DNA from: CAYXZQ01 sp963717515
GTDB lineage: Archaea; Nanobdellota; Nanobdellia; Woesearchaeales; DSVV01
Length of the DNA: 64,000 bases
Assembly: GCA_963717515.1 (NCBI GenBank)
Contig: OY970338.1
Span: 1,426,001-1,490,000 of the forward strand
Direction: 5' to 3'
Position 1 is the stretch's first letter, and the number at the start of each line of letters is the position of its first letter. A program made the translations under genes and the position numbers. Below the pieces are notes generated by a model. The model ran no database searches. It worked only from the letters and a program-made list of their open reading frames with translations, and had not been told where the DNA came from. Shown one piece after another: positions 17,050 through 24,851 of this stretch.

Positions 17050-17421
17050 ATGGTTGAGATTGACTCCAAAGAGATATTTTACGTGAGCATAAATAATTCG
17101 AAGGACTTAAGGAAGAATATCCTGGAGACCTCAAAGAGCCTGATTGAGAACCTGCACAGCTTCGAGAAATTCAGGACAATAAGGGCTGAGAAGATAAAGG
17201 CGATGGAGGAGCTCATTGTCCTCTTCAAGGAGATAAATGATATCTCATCGCAGGTAAAGATTGAGATGCCTAAGATCAAGCTTCCGACCCTCAGGAAATT
17301 CAAGAAGGAAGAGAAGAAGAAGGAAGTTGAGAAGAAGGTCAAGCATGAGAGCGATGATGAGCTTGCCAAGCTTGAGTCCGCAATCCAGCAGATAGAGTCC
17401 CGGCTCAGCGAGATTAAATAA
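17050..17421 (+). CDS. Small helical protein, third member of the coiled-coil operon
   Basis: A 123-residue protein beginning MVEIDSKEIFYVSINNSKDL, which again resembles the strand-plus-helix start of the two upstream proteins. A long helix, a basic linker with KIKLPTLRKFKKEEKKK and a short C-terminal coiled coil (KLESAIQQIESRLSEIK) follow. It may be the third partner in one complex. No family is recognised. A TATA box for the downstream tRNA region begins right after its stop. Confidence 0.7.
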   Translation: MVEIDSKEIFYVSINNSKDLRKNILETSKSLIENLHSFEKFRTIRAEKIKAMEELIVLFKEINDISSQVKIEMPKIKLPTLRKFKKEEKKKEVEKKVKHESDDELAKLESAIQQIESRLSEIK

Positions 17422-17423
17422 AG

Positions 17424-17433
17424 CTTTATATAT
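17424..17433 (+). promoter_or_regulatory. Probable promoter for the tRNA-Leu transcript
   Basis: CTTTATATAT immediately follows the stop of the helical protein gene. A start about 25 bp downstream would produce a leader that contains the 17461-17516 hairpin before the tRNA. Confidence 0.45.
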
Positions 17434-17460
17434 TACTTCTGGATTTTTATTCCCGGCTTG

Positions 17461-17516
17461 ATGTGCCTATTATGCAGGCAGCGCAAATCAAAGATTTGCT
17501 GGTCTGCAAATAGCAT
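17461..17516. repeat. Long imperfect hairpin upstream of tRNA-Leu
   Basis: The 56-bp segment is nearly self-complementary. The core is GCAAATC-AAA-GATTTGC (17483-17499). Outer arms pair TATTATGCAGG-type sequence with CTGCAAATAGCAT with a few bulges. It lies between the TATA box and the tRNA, so it would be the structured leader of the precursor. Confidence 0.6.
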
Positions 17517-17523
17517 CCTTTTT

Positions 17524-17653
17524 GCGGGGGTGCCGGAGTGGCCAAACGGGATGGACTCAAGAATCATTGAGTGAAGAGCCCCGGTTTTCCGGGACAATGA
17601 CTGCGCAATCCATTGGCTTAGTGCCTACGAGGGTTCGAACCCCTTCCCCCGCA
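17524..17653 (+). tRNA. tRNA-Leu(CAA) with a 46-nt intron after position 37
   Basis: Acceptor arms GCGGGGG and CCCCCGC plus discriminator A, D arm GCCGGAGTGGCCAAACGG, and T arm GAGGG-TTCGAAC-CCCTT are present, with a class II variable arm GGCTTAGTGCC. The anticodon stem ATGGA (17551-17555) pairs with TCCAT (17609-17613) only if 17562-17607 is removed. The loop then reads CTCAAGA with anticodon CAA (17558-17560). The intron has its own hairpins (TCATTG/CAATGA and CCCGG-TTTT-CCGGG), consistent with an archaeal bulge-helix-bulge site. No CCA is encoded. Confidence 0.93.
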
Positions 17654-17739
17654 TCTTTTATGTTCGCGCTTTGCGCGAAATAAAAGCTGCACCAAAATCC
17701 ATGCAGGTACTGTTTTTCTTGGGAAAAACAGTACGATAT
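17644..17739 (+). repeat. Direct repeat copy 1 (tRNA 3' end plus hairpins)
   Basis: A 96-bp unit that starts with the last ten bases of tRNA-Leu (TTCCCCCGCA). It contains a hairpin TTCGCGC-TTT-GCGCGAA flanked by CTTTTAT/ATAAAAG, a CTGCA/TGCAG pair and a perfect 12-bp hairpin GTACTGTTTTTC/GAAAAACAGTAC. It is repeated 187 bp downstream with about five changes. Confidence 0.85.
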
Positions 17740-17830
17740 TTCTATTTAATGAAGATGTTCGTACTGCTCAGCTGGCTGAGCTGTACTTGATTGCAAGATT
17801 ATAAGAGTGCAACTCTTATGTAGGGATCAA
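17740..17830. repeat. Spacer between the repeat copies with two strong hairpins
   Basis: GTACTGCTCAGC (17761-17772) pairs with GCTGAGCTGTAC (17775-17786) with one mismatch. ATAAGAGT-GCA-ACTCTTAT (17801-17819) is perfect. No reading frame is seen. The layout is faintly tRNA-like, but acceptor and T arms do not pair properly. Confidence 0.6.
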
Positions 17831-17926
17831 TTCCCCCGCATCTTTTATGTTCGCGTTTTGCGCGAAATAAAAGCTGCACTAAAATCCATGCAGATGCTGT
17901 TTTTCTTGGGAATAACAGTACGATAT
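17831..17926 (+). repeat. Direct repeat copy 2 (duplicated tRNA 3' end)
   Basis: This is about 95% identical to 17644-17739, again beginning with TTCCCCCGCA although no tRNA precedes it here. Its second hairpin is weakened by changes (GATGCTG in place of GGTACTG, and GGGAATAAC). Confidence 0.85.
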
Positions 17927-17939
17927 CTCCGGGAAATTC

Positions 17940-18008
17940 ATACAACTCAACCTCAATTCGCTGTGAGCGAATTATAGTTTGCTGAGCAAACTCTGGTTGA
18001 TGTTGTAT
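17940..18008. repeat. Three-way-junction inverted repeat
   Basis: The outer stem ATACAACTCAACC (17940-17952) pairs with GGTTGA-T-GTTGTAT (17995-18008) with a single bulged T. It encloses two perfect 8-bp hairpins: AATTCGCT-GTG-AGCGAATT (17955-17973) and AGTTTGCT-G-AGCAAACT (17976-17992). As DNA it would be a cruciform, as RNA a three-way junction. It ends about 40 bp before the TATA box of the next gene. Confidence 0.75.
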
Positions 18009-18074
18009 TTGATTGATGGTTGATGATTAAGGCTGCCGATACTTTTTTATATAACCTCCCCCTGTGCATCATCC

Positions 18075-18272
18075 ATGGAAGAATCAAACAAAGAGCAGGA
18101 TTTTGTCGAGTTCATGCTCAGGAAAGCAGAAAAAAAAGAAAAGCCTGAGCCGTTTGTGCCCGAGGTCAATGTAGGCAAGGACCCTCCGCCCAGCCAGAGC
18201 AGGGAGATGACAAAGGAAGAGATGGATGCGGTCGATAGATTCACCGAGAAGCTGAAGAAAGGAGAATTTTGA
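18075..18272 (+). CDS. Small charged hypothetical protein
   Basis: A 65-residue, mostly charged protein (MEESNKEQDFVEFMLRK, a Pro-rich centre, then SREMTKEEMDAVDRFTEK). No family is recognised and there is no membrane segment. A TATA-like TTTTTATATAACC at about 18044-18056 supports transcription from its own promoter. Confidence 0.55.
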   Translation: MEESNKEQDFVEFMLRKAEKKEKPEPFVPEVNVGKDPPPSQSREMTKEEMDAVDRFTEKLKKGEF

Positions 18273-18331
18273 TCAGGTGTTTATTTGCGTTATCTCTGTA
18301 ATGAATTATTAAAAACACGGGTACAATCAGG

Positions 18332-18733
18332 ATGGATGAGCAACAAGCAGAAGAATTGGACCCTCTGTTGCAGATACCAGGGCAGAAAAAGTTCCCTCAA
18401 TACAGGCCGGTTGCATATTTTGGAGGCAACCTGCTCCTGGGAGGGCTGTCATATATCCTGCTGAGGCAGTATCGGAGATTCTTTGGATTGATAGTCCTGT
18501 TATTCCTGACTGGACTCATCCCGATGATAGGCAGCCTGCTCGCCTATGCAATATTGTTCGGTTCATGCTTTGATGCTTATTTTATCGCAAAAAGATACAA
18601 GGAGTCGGATCTTCCTGAACCTGAATACAACAGGACATATGCGTACATCGCACTTGCAATCTGGATAATATCGGTTGTCCTTGTGATGGGAGCCCTGATC
18701 TATGCATCCCAGACACCTGCTGTGCTGTACTGA
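18332..18733 (+). CDS. Hypothetical membrane protein, three TM segments
   Basis: A 133-residue protein with a polar N-terminal 25 residues. Hydrophobic segments lie at about 30-48, 52-80 and 108-127. The pattern RRFFGLIVLLFLTGLIPMIG resembles small TM2-like integral proteins but is not a confident match. Function unknown. It stands alone between a small charged protein gene and the DUF2238-like gene, all on the plus strand. Confidence 0.65.
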   Translation: MDEQQAEELDPLLQIPGQKKFPQYRPVAYFGGNLLLGGLSYILLRQYRRFFGLIVLLFLTGLIPMIGSLLAYAILFGSCFDAYFIAKRYKESDLPEPEYNRTYAYIALAIWIISVVLVMGALIYASQTPAVLY

Positions 18734-18782
18734 ATCCTGGATGCATCCAGTATCATAAATTATTTAAACTGCAATTCTCTGC

Positions 18783-19451
18783 ATGCAACATATGAGGATA
18801 TTCAAGTCAGGGACGAGGTTCACTGAGAAGGTGAAGCTTGCATTCGCCTTCGTCATCAGGGCCACGCTTGTGCTTGCAATGCTTAGCGCAGGCATAGAAG
18901 AGAGATGGCCTCTTCTCTTCATCAGCCTCCTCGCATTTCTCCTGACATTCCTGCCAGGGCTTTTCCAGAAAAACTTCATGATATTTCTGCCAGCAGAGTT
19001 CGAGCTAATAATTGTGGTCTTCATCTACCTTACGCTGTTCTTCGGAGAGGTGGAAAGCTATTACACCAGATTCTGGTGGTGGGATGTGCTCACCCATACA
19101 GGCTCCGGGGTTGCCCTCGGGTTTATGGGTTTTCTCATCCTATTTACGATGTTTGAGCAGAAGAAGCTGAAAGCAAAACCTATAACCATTGCAATATTCT
19201 CATTCTCGTTTGCCCTTGCGATAGGTGCATTATGGGAGATATTCGAGTTCTCCATGGACAGCTTTTTTGCCCTGAACATGCAGAAGAGCGGCCTTGTCGA
19301 CACTATGTGGGACCTCATAGTGGATGCCCTGGGAGCCCTTTTAGCGTCAGTTGTCGGGTTTATGTATCTCAAAGGGGGCAGGACGAGGATATTCAACAGG
19401 CTCATCAATAATTTTGTCAAGGAGAACCCCCGGCTTTTCAAGGAGGAGTGA
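18783..19451 (+). CDS. Polytopic membrane protein of the DUF2238/YjdF-like type
   Basis: A 222-residue protein with about six membrane segments. The signature WWDVLTHTGSGVALGF and the later ALWEIFEFSMD match the conserved His/Trp and Glu-containing helices of the DUF2238 (YjdF) family, whose function is unknown. Asp189 (LIVDALGALLAS) is also typical. ATGs at 18783 and 18792 are both possible, and TATA-like ATTATTTAAACTG at about 18760-18772 slightly favours the second. The ndk gene follows after 19 bp. Confidence 0.75.
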   Translation: MQHMRIFKSGTRFTEKVKLAFAFVIRATLVLAMLSAGIEERWPLLFISLLAFLLTFLPGLFQKNFMIFLPAEFELIIVVFIYLTLFFGEVESYYTRFWWWDVLTHTGSGVALGFMGFLILFTMFEQKKLKAKPITIAIFSFSFALAIGALWEIFEFSMDSFFALNMQKSGLVDTMWDLIVDALGALLASVVGFMYLKGGRTRIFNRLINNFVKENPRLFKEE

Positions 19452-19470
19452 TGACAGGATAGCCAGTACC

Positions 19471-20049
19471 ATGAAAGCAAATCACGACAAGACACTGTTG
19501 AAGTTCGAGAATCTGGTAAATGACCTCAAAAGAGGGAAAAAGCCGTTGCTTGAGCTCAAGGATGCCCTGGACAGGATTTTCAGGAAGCCGAAAGTCCAGA
19601 GGACGCTTACAATCATCAAGCCAGATGCTGTCGAGAAAGGCTTTATTGGAGAGATAATCAGGAGGCTTGAAAAGGAGGGCATAAAGCCTGTCGGGATGAA
19701 GATGCTCAGGATAAACCAGCTCCAAGCCCAGCTCTTCTACAATCACCTCAGGCGGAAACTGCCGAAAAAAGTGTTCGATTCAGTAATCAAGTACATGACA
19801 GGGACAAGGGCTGTGGCAGTTGTCTGGCAGGGCAGGGGGGTTGTGGGCAAGGTCCGGCTCCTCTGCGGGCCGACAGATCCGAGGCAGGCGAAGAAGACGC
19901 AGCTGCGAGCATTGTCAAAGGACGACCTTGGCAGGGAATTCAAAAGAGGGAAGGCAGTGAAGAACATCATCCATGCAAGCGCAAGCGCAGCTGATGCAAG
20001 AAAGGAGATAGCGTTGTTTTTCCTGCCATGGGAAGTTCTCAAGGTGTAG
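19471..20049 (+). CDS. ndk: Nucleoside diphosphate kinase with N-terminal extension
   Basis: Transfers phosphate between nucleoside triphosphates and diphosphates. The NDK fold starts at about residue 42 (VQRTLTIIKPDAV with Lys50) and includes the catalytic His168 in NIIHASAS, matching the NxxHGSDS-type motif with Ala in place of the usual Asp. The 192-residue protein is about 45 residues longer than typical because of a charged N-terminal helix (KFENLVNDLKRGKKPLLELK). The ATG at 19471 is the only start after the preceding gene that avoids an immediate stop. Confidence 0.9.
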   Translation: MKANHDKTLLKFENLVNDLKRGKKPLLELKDALDRIFRKPKVQRTLTIIKPDAVEKGFIGEIIRRLEKEGIKPVGMKMLRINQLQAQLFYNHLRRKLPKKVFDSVIKYMTGTRAVAVVWQGRGVVGKVRLLCGPTDPRQAKKTQLRALSKDDLGREFKRGKAVKNIIHASASAADARKEIALFFLPWEVLKV

Positions 20050-20104
20050 GCTCTTCTGTCATCAACCCATGATGATATTATCATCTTTTTTATGAAACAA
20101 AAAT

Positions 20105-20154
20105 CTTTATAAACACGAGGCTATTTCCCAGAAGTAACAAATCATCGAGGGGTG
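20105..20154 (+). promoter_or_regulatory. Promoter and ribosome binding site of the PCNA gene
   Basis: CTTTATAAA (20105-20113) is the TATA box. GAGGGGTG (20147-20154) is a strong Shine-Dalgarno 5 bp before the ATG at 20160, which selects that ATG over an in-frame GTG at 20154. Confidence 0.65.
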
Positions 20155-20159
20155 TGATA

Positions 20160-20906
20160 ATGAAACTTACATTGGCTGAGCCGAAATATTTCAAGGACAG
20201 CATATCAATAATATCCGAACTGGTCAATGAGGCCCGATTCAAGATAACAAAAGATGCAATGGAGCTCATCGCAATGGACCCTGCAAATGTTGCCATGGTC
20301 GTATTCAAGCTCCTTTCCAGCACTTTTGTCGAGTATGATGTCAAGAAGGAGCTGGAGATAGGCGTCAACCTTGTCGACATGAAGCAGGTAATGAGAAGGG
20401 CCAAGCAGAACGACACGGTCAGCATGGAAGTGACATCCGACAACAGGCTGCAGATAATGTTCAAGGGCGCTAACACAAGGACTTTCTCCCTGCCCATAAT
20501 CGAGCTTGATGACAAGGAGCAGAAGGTGCCTGACCTGAATTTTCCAGTATCCATAACCACGCCTTCAGCAAACCTCAGCGAGGCGATCGAGGATGTTGAC
20601 ATCGTCGCAGAGGCAGTAACTTTTATCGCAGAGCCCTCCAAGCTGACAGTGATGGCAGAAGGAGACATGTCAAAGGCGAACATCGAGATAAAGAAAGACG
20701 ACGAGACAAAGGTCAAGACAGAGACACAGGACAAGATCAAGGCGAAGTACTCCATCGAATATCTCAAGAAGATGATAGCAGGCGCTAAAATTTCAGACAC
20801 AGTCCAGATACAGTTCAACAAGGACTACCCTCTTAAGCTTGACTTCAAGGAAGTCGACAGGGTGCTCTTATCGTTCATCCTTGCACCGAGGGTCGAGAAC
20901 GACTGA
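20160..20906 (+). CDS. pcn: DNA polymerase sliding clamp (PCNA)
   Basis: A 248-residue homotrimeric clamp that tethers DNA polymerase, ligase and flap nuclease to DNA. The sequence follows archaeal PCNA from KLTLAEPKYFKDSISIISEL through AMDPANVAMVVF to the C-terminal YPLKLDF and ILAPRVEND. Length and both repeat domains are complete. A strong SD precedes it. Adjacent to ndk but with its own promoter. Confidence 0.96.
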   Translation: MKLTLAEPKYFKDSISIISELVNEARFKITKDAMELIAMDPANVAMVVFKLLSSTFVEYDVKKELEIGVNLVDMKQVMRRAKQNDTVSMEVTSDNRLQIMFKGANTRTFSLPIIELDDKEQKVPDLNFPVSITTPSANLSEAIEDVDIVAEAVTFIAEPSKLTVMAEGDMSKANIEIKKDDETKVKTETQDKIKAKYSIEYLKKMIAGAKISDTVQIQFNKDYPLKLDFKEVDRVLLSFILAPRVEND

Positions 20907-21006
20907 CGTCCATTGTTAGAAAACTGTGATAATTGGGTTAGGAGCACTCTATTTGCTTTATTTTTCTTTCAATTCCTTAATATTCTTTCAAGAGTCATTT
21001 TTTTAA

Positions 21007-21777
21007 TCACAATCTAATCTGCATCATGTCTTCTGCAATACCAATCTTACCTTTAAAAAATTTATTAGCTTCTTTTTTTGGATTAAAATTCTTATGATAA
21101 TCGACACTTATGTGACTTAAAATTAATCTCTTCACATTTGCTTCTTGTGCAATTTTTCCTGCAATTTCACCTGTAAGATGCCCTTCACTTGATTTCTTGC
21201 TTGGAGAGTTTGCTTCCATTATTGCCAAATCAGCATTTTGACAGCATTCTATCAGTTCATTGCAATATGAATTATCACCTGATAAGGAAATTATTTTATC
21301 TTCAGATTCAAATCTATAGCTTAGGCAATTTATCTAACTTGAATGTTTGGCTTTATAGGATCTTACAAACCATTTATCTGTCTTTACAGATCCATTAAAA
21401 TCCAATTCTTCAATTTTTATTTTAAATTCTGGATTTTTATCCTGAAGATCAAAAGCTTCTAGCAAATATTCAATTGATCTTTTTATTCCTATTGGACCGT
21501 ATATTGAAATATCTTTTTTTCTGAATTTTCCATTAATCGGTTCAGCAAGTGCAATATGTAAAAAACCGCTCAAATCATTGCAATGATCTGCATGGGTGTG
21601 AGTAATGAAGATTGCATCAATATCATAGTATTCAACACCAGCTCTAAGTAATTGATTAACAGAGCCTCTCCCAAAATCAAATACAAGGTTTTCATTTCCA
21701 ATCTGGACTAAGTAACATGAAGTGGATATATCCAATTGTGGTTGATACGTTCCAGATCCAAGTATTGTAATTTTCAC
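21007..21777 (-). pseudogene. Metallo-beta-lactamase-fold hydrolase (RNase Z-like) interrupted by an in-frame TAG
   Basis: Reading the minus strand from 21777 gives MKITILGSGTYQPQLDISTS and the metal motif THTHADHCNDLSG. It then reaches KHSS followed by TAG at 21336-21334. The same frame continues without any other stop through INCLSYRFESEDKIISLSGD and MEANSPSKKSSEGHLTGE to 21007. So one nonsense codon splits an otherwise complete 256-residue MBL protein. TAG is a normal stop elsewhere in this window, so recoding is unlikely. The gene is visibly more AT-rich than its neighbours, hinting at transfer. Sequencing error is the other explanation. Confidence 0.8.
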
Positions 21778-22066
21778 TTTATATCAAAGAAAAGAGTGTT
21801 GTTTAAATATTCTTTGTTCAATTTATCCTTATGATAATTTGCATTAAATTGAATATGTAATGACTCGTAGAATCTAATCAATATATTATCCAGATATAAT
21901 CTGAATTTAACCAAAACTTTGCGCAAAACAGTTATTTATAACATTAGATGAAGACACAGATCAATTGAATTGTTTTCCTTCAAATATTTATTTTTAAGTG
22001 TCTCATTTCAGGACATAACCTGCCAAAACATAAAATTTATAAATTGAATTTTAATTAATCCAGGGA
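21778..22066. promoter_or_regulatory. AT-rich intergenic region with two divergent promoters
   Basis: A TATA-like AATATTTAAAC (minus strand, about 21803-21813) precedes the MBL gene. AAAATTTATAAATTG (about 22032-22046) precedes the membrane protein at 22067. No gene or strong hairpin was found in between. Confidence 0.5.
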
Positions 22067-22693
22067 ATGGCAGACAAACATCCCGAGTTCATGCTGTATC
22101 TGATTGTCATTGTCACCGTGCTGTCCATCATATATCTGGCATACGCAGCCAACCCTGCAGGCCGTGAATTCCTGATACAGGAAGACGGCCTTGTCGAGTA
22201 CCTGACTGCATTCTTCTATTTCATGGCTTTTGTTATAGGATTATGGTATTGGTATACCAGCAGATCAGGCCTGTTCCTGCCGATCCTTTCATTGTTTGGC
22301 GGCCTTGAGGAGATGGCATACGGTGAGAGGCTTTTCGGTTATAGTATCTCACAGATAACAGGCGTGCAGACCGAGGTCCTTCATAACATTCCTGAGATGA
22401 TTCCATACCATGTGAAATTCTTCTCAATAGCGTTCATCATCGGGTGCCTGCTGCTCGCCTGCCTCATGTACTTCAATCTGCTCCCTTTGCAAAAGATAGT
22501 CAACTTTGCAAAATACCTGCTTTCGAACACATACTTCATCATATTTCTGCTATTCATCATACCCGCACAAACAATCGATCTGTTCCACATCCCCCTGTGG
22601 GCTGTCCTTATAGAAGAGACATTTGAGCTCGGCGCTTCTATCTCACTGTTTTTTGCTGTCAGGCATGCGATACAAATGCATCAGAAGGGATGA
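22067..22693 (+). CDS. Polytopic membrane protein with conserved acidic GGLEEMAYGERLFG motif
   Basis: A 208-residue protein with about six hydrophobic helices. The segment GGLEEMAYGERLFGY (about 84-98) resembles the GEE(I/M)xxGxRxFG motif found in uncharacterised membrane proteins of several bacteria. The paired acidic residues inside a helix suggest a functional site rather than structure. A second acidic helix, LIEETFELGA, lies near the C-terminus. Function unknown. TATA and ATG spacing fit a leaderless start. Confidence 0.65.
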   Translation: MADKHPEFMLYLIVIVTVLSIIYLAYAANPAGREFLIQEDGLVEYLTAFFYFMAFVIGLWYWYTSRSGLFLPILSLFGGLEEMAYGERLFGYSISQITGVQTEVLHNIPEMIPYHVKFFSIAFIIGCLLLACLMYFNLLPLQKIVNFAKYLLSNTYFIIFLLFIIPAQTIDLFHIPLWAVLIEETFELGASISLFFAVRHAIQMHQKG

Positions 22694-22784
22694 GACCAGT
22701 CTTTTCACATCATTGCACTTCTCCTGTAATGTGCAGGAAAATTCACCACAAACAATATTAATAAGCTATGAATGCCTTTCTGGC

Positions 22785-23402
22785 ATGGACAAGAAATATC
22801 TTCTATTAATAGGGGTTCTTGCAGTCGTCCTGATTGCACTTGCGTGGAATTTCTTAAGGGTCGGGCCTGTTGCAGATGCAAATCCAAATGAGGTGAATAA
22901 GATGGCTGAGATTGTTGTACTTGAGACTAATATGGGAGATATCGAGATAGGGCTTGACAAGGGGCATGCGCCTGTGACTGTGGATAATTTCCTGCAGTAT
23001 GTCGATGAGGGGTTCTATGACGGGACCATATTCCACAGGGTCATAAAGGGCTTCATGATACAGGGCGGCGGGTTCACGCCTGACGGGGTCCAGAAACAGA
23101 CCCAGGCTCCGATAAAACTTGAGTCAGGCAACGGCCTGAAGAATGTCATAGGCACGGTTGCCATGGCGAGGACGAGCGTGCCTGACAGCGCGACAAGCCA
23201 GTTCTTCATAAACACTGCTGATAACAGTTTCCTTGACAGGGCTTCGGGCAATGACGGATACGCAGTGTTCGGGAGGGTGATATCCGGGATGGATGTTGTC
23301 GAGAAGATTGAATCAGTCGGGACAGGAGCAAAGGGGCAGAACAAGGACTGGCCGCTCAAGGATGTCATCATCAATAAAGCTTATGTCAAGAGTTCACAAT
23401 GA
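22785..23402 (+). CDS. Membrane-anchored cyclophilin-type peptidyl-prolyl isomerase
   Basis: A 205-residue protein. One N-terminal hydrophobic helix (about 5-24, LLLIGVLAVVLIALAW) is followed by a complete bacterial-type cyclophilin domain: VDNFLQYVDEGFYDGTIFHR, then FMIQGGG, ARTSVPDSATSQFFIN, and YAVFGRVISGMDVV. The catalytic Arg (FHRV) and FMIQGG motifs are intact. It probably helps fold exported proteins. The ATG at 22785 is chosen because it opens directly onto the anchor. Its stop overlaps the convergent GCS2-type gene by 9 bp. Confidence 0.92.
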   Translation: MDKKYLLLIGVLAVVLIALAWNFLRVGPVADANPNEVNKMAEIVVLETNMGDIEIGLDKGHAPVTVDNFLQYVDEGFYDGTIFHRVIKGFMIQGGGFTPDGVQKQTQAPIKLESGNGLKNVIGTVAMARTSVPDSATSQFFINTADNSFLDRASGNDGYAVFGRVISGMDVVEKIESVGTGAKGQNKDWPLKDVIINKAYVKSSQ

Positions 23403-24737
23403 TGCGACCTTAAGAAGAGCCTCTCTTGTCTTCTCGATGTCTTTTGGAAAAGTGTCTGCATAGTATGATGCCAGCAACGCGGCGTCCGAATTCCCAATCT
23501 TGCCGTCGACAATGTATCCTCTCTTCCTGGCATATGCAAGGATGCTGTCTGAGACTGACATTTTCGATTCTATCATGTCATAGACAGGCCTGATTATCCT
23601 GTAATAAGACCTGGGAGTCGCTGAGCGGGCGAACAAGTACAGCCTCTTAGCATAATTAAGCATCTCATCCTTTTCATAGCCATGGTATGCACTCCATAAC
23701 TGGAGATTATTCCTGACATACGTGTGCGGAGGGATATACATGACATTCCCCTCGACCTTGAATGCCTCATCAATGGCGAAATCCGCAGGGATGACCTCTA
23801 AGAAATCCCTCTGGATCTTCTTCAGGCAGTATTTCAGCATGACTGTTATTCCGACGACGACAGACATGTAGTTTATGTCCATGCCCCTCTGTTCAAGGGT
23901 GCCGTGCTTGTTTATCTTCACAGGGTGCCATCCGATGTCGAGCTTGAACGGGTAGAGGACATTGAAATCCACTGACGGGTCGACTTTCTTGACTTCTCTT
24001 TCCCATCGTATCCATCTTCTGGAGAGGCTTATCAGGAGGTCGGTCGCTGTCTGCTTGTACGGAGGAAGCCCTCCTATTTGCTGGAGCGTTGCATAGACCC
24101 CTCCCATGTACCGGAGCTTCCTTCCTCCCCTGTAAATGAGGGTCCGGGAATCCTTTGCAAGGTACTGCCCTTCGAGTAAGGGGGATGACTGGGCATATAG
24201 GGTGAGGGCCGGGTCTGCTGCAATCTCGAAATTATAGGATGCCATCATGGACCTCTCGAGCTTGCTCTTCCTCATCAGCTTGAGGAGCTTCTCCCTCGCA
24301 TCAAACACCCCTTTTGGCAGGCTGTAATGGTGATGGAATCCCGTCGCCCTTGCTGCATTTTCTATCTTCGGATAGCCGAATATCTTCTTCTTTATGTCGT
24401 ATTGCAGGCCCTTAGTGAGCATTGGCTGGAACTTTCCAGGATAAGTGGCAAATGGATAGAGCTTCAATCCGTTCTCCCTGCAGATATCGAGGCTCTTCTG
24501 TATTGAGTCGATCAGGTCGATCGTCGGGTTGACAGCCGGGACATCGGGATAGCAGCCGAACTCAATCATGTTCATGCCGACCTCCTTGCTCACATCTACA
24601 TTCTTATGGGTGTGCCTGATGGCGGAAATCACTTTTGAGGAATCATTGGAGATATAGCCTTTGTCGTCGATGATATGGAACTCCGCCTCGATGCCTGTCT
24701 TTGATCTCTTGAGCGGCCTCTCTTTCTTTTTTACCAT
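23394..24737 (-). CDS. GCS2-type carboxylate-amine ligase (glutamate-cysteine ligase-like)
   Basis: A 447-residue member of the glutamate-cysteine ligase family 2 / YbdK-like amidoligases, which join a carboxylate to an amine using ATP. The ATP/metal motif GIEAEFHIID (about 15-24), the acidic MIEFGCYPD and the GFHHHYSLP segment (His135-137) are visible. The substrate is unknown. The ATG at 24737 is preferred over a TTG two codons upstream because a TATA box lies at about 24755-24767. It is divergent from an ATP-grasp gene and close to an N-formylglutamate-amidohydrolase-like gene. Aravind and colleagues described comparable amidoligase neighbourhoods in bacteria. Confidence 0.78.
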   Translation of the reverse strand: MVKKKERPLKRSKTGIEAEFHIIDDKGYISNDSSKVISAIRHTHKNVDVSKEVGMNMIEFGCYPDVPAVNPTIDLIDSIQKSLDICRENGLKLYPFATYPGKFQPMLTKGLQYDIKKKIFGYPKIENAARATGFHHHYSLPKGVFDAREKLLKLMRKSKLERSMMASYNFEIAADPALTLYAQSSPLLEGQYLAKDSRTLIYRGGRKLRYMGGVYATLQQIGGLPPYKQTATDLLISLSRRWIRWEREVKKVDPSVDFNVLYPFKLDIGWHPVKINKHGTLEQRGMDINYMSVVVGITVMLKYCLKKIQRDFLEVIPADFAIDEAFKVEGNVMYIPPHTYVRNNLQLWSAYHGYEKDEMLNYAKRLYLFARSATPRSYYRIIRPVYDMIESKMSVSDSILAYARKRGYIVDGKIGNSDAALLASYYADTFPKDIEKTREALLKVASL

Positions 24738-24754
24738 ACTCAATAAAGATTTGG

Positions 24755-24830
24755 GTATCCTTTATATAATTAATTATTTTAAATGTGTACGACCGATTTT
24801 GTCACGGAGTTTGCCGGATAATTTAAATAT
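24755..24830. promoter_or_regulatory. Shared divergent promoter region of the amidoligase genes
   Basis: AATTATATAAAGG on the minus strand (about 24755-24767) serves the GCS2-type gene. AATTTAAATAT (24820-24830) serves the ATP-grasp gene, whose ATG at 24852 is then leaderless. The two genes may be regulated together. Confidence 0.6.
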
Positions 24831-24851
24831 CCCCGGTGGTTTTTGGGGCTG

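Noticed and set aside
17755..17843. A tRNA-Cys-like arrangement (D-arm GCTCAGCTGGCTGAGC and a loop GTGCAAC with anticodon GCA) between the two repeat copies
   Set aside because: Acceptor and T arms do not pair at the right distances, and the inverted repeats explain the sequence better.
21334..21336. TAG read as pyrrolysine or another amino acid
   Set aside because: TAG is the normal stop of several intact genes here (for example at 4081, 10851 and 28697), so recoding has no support.
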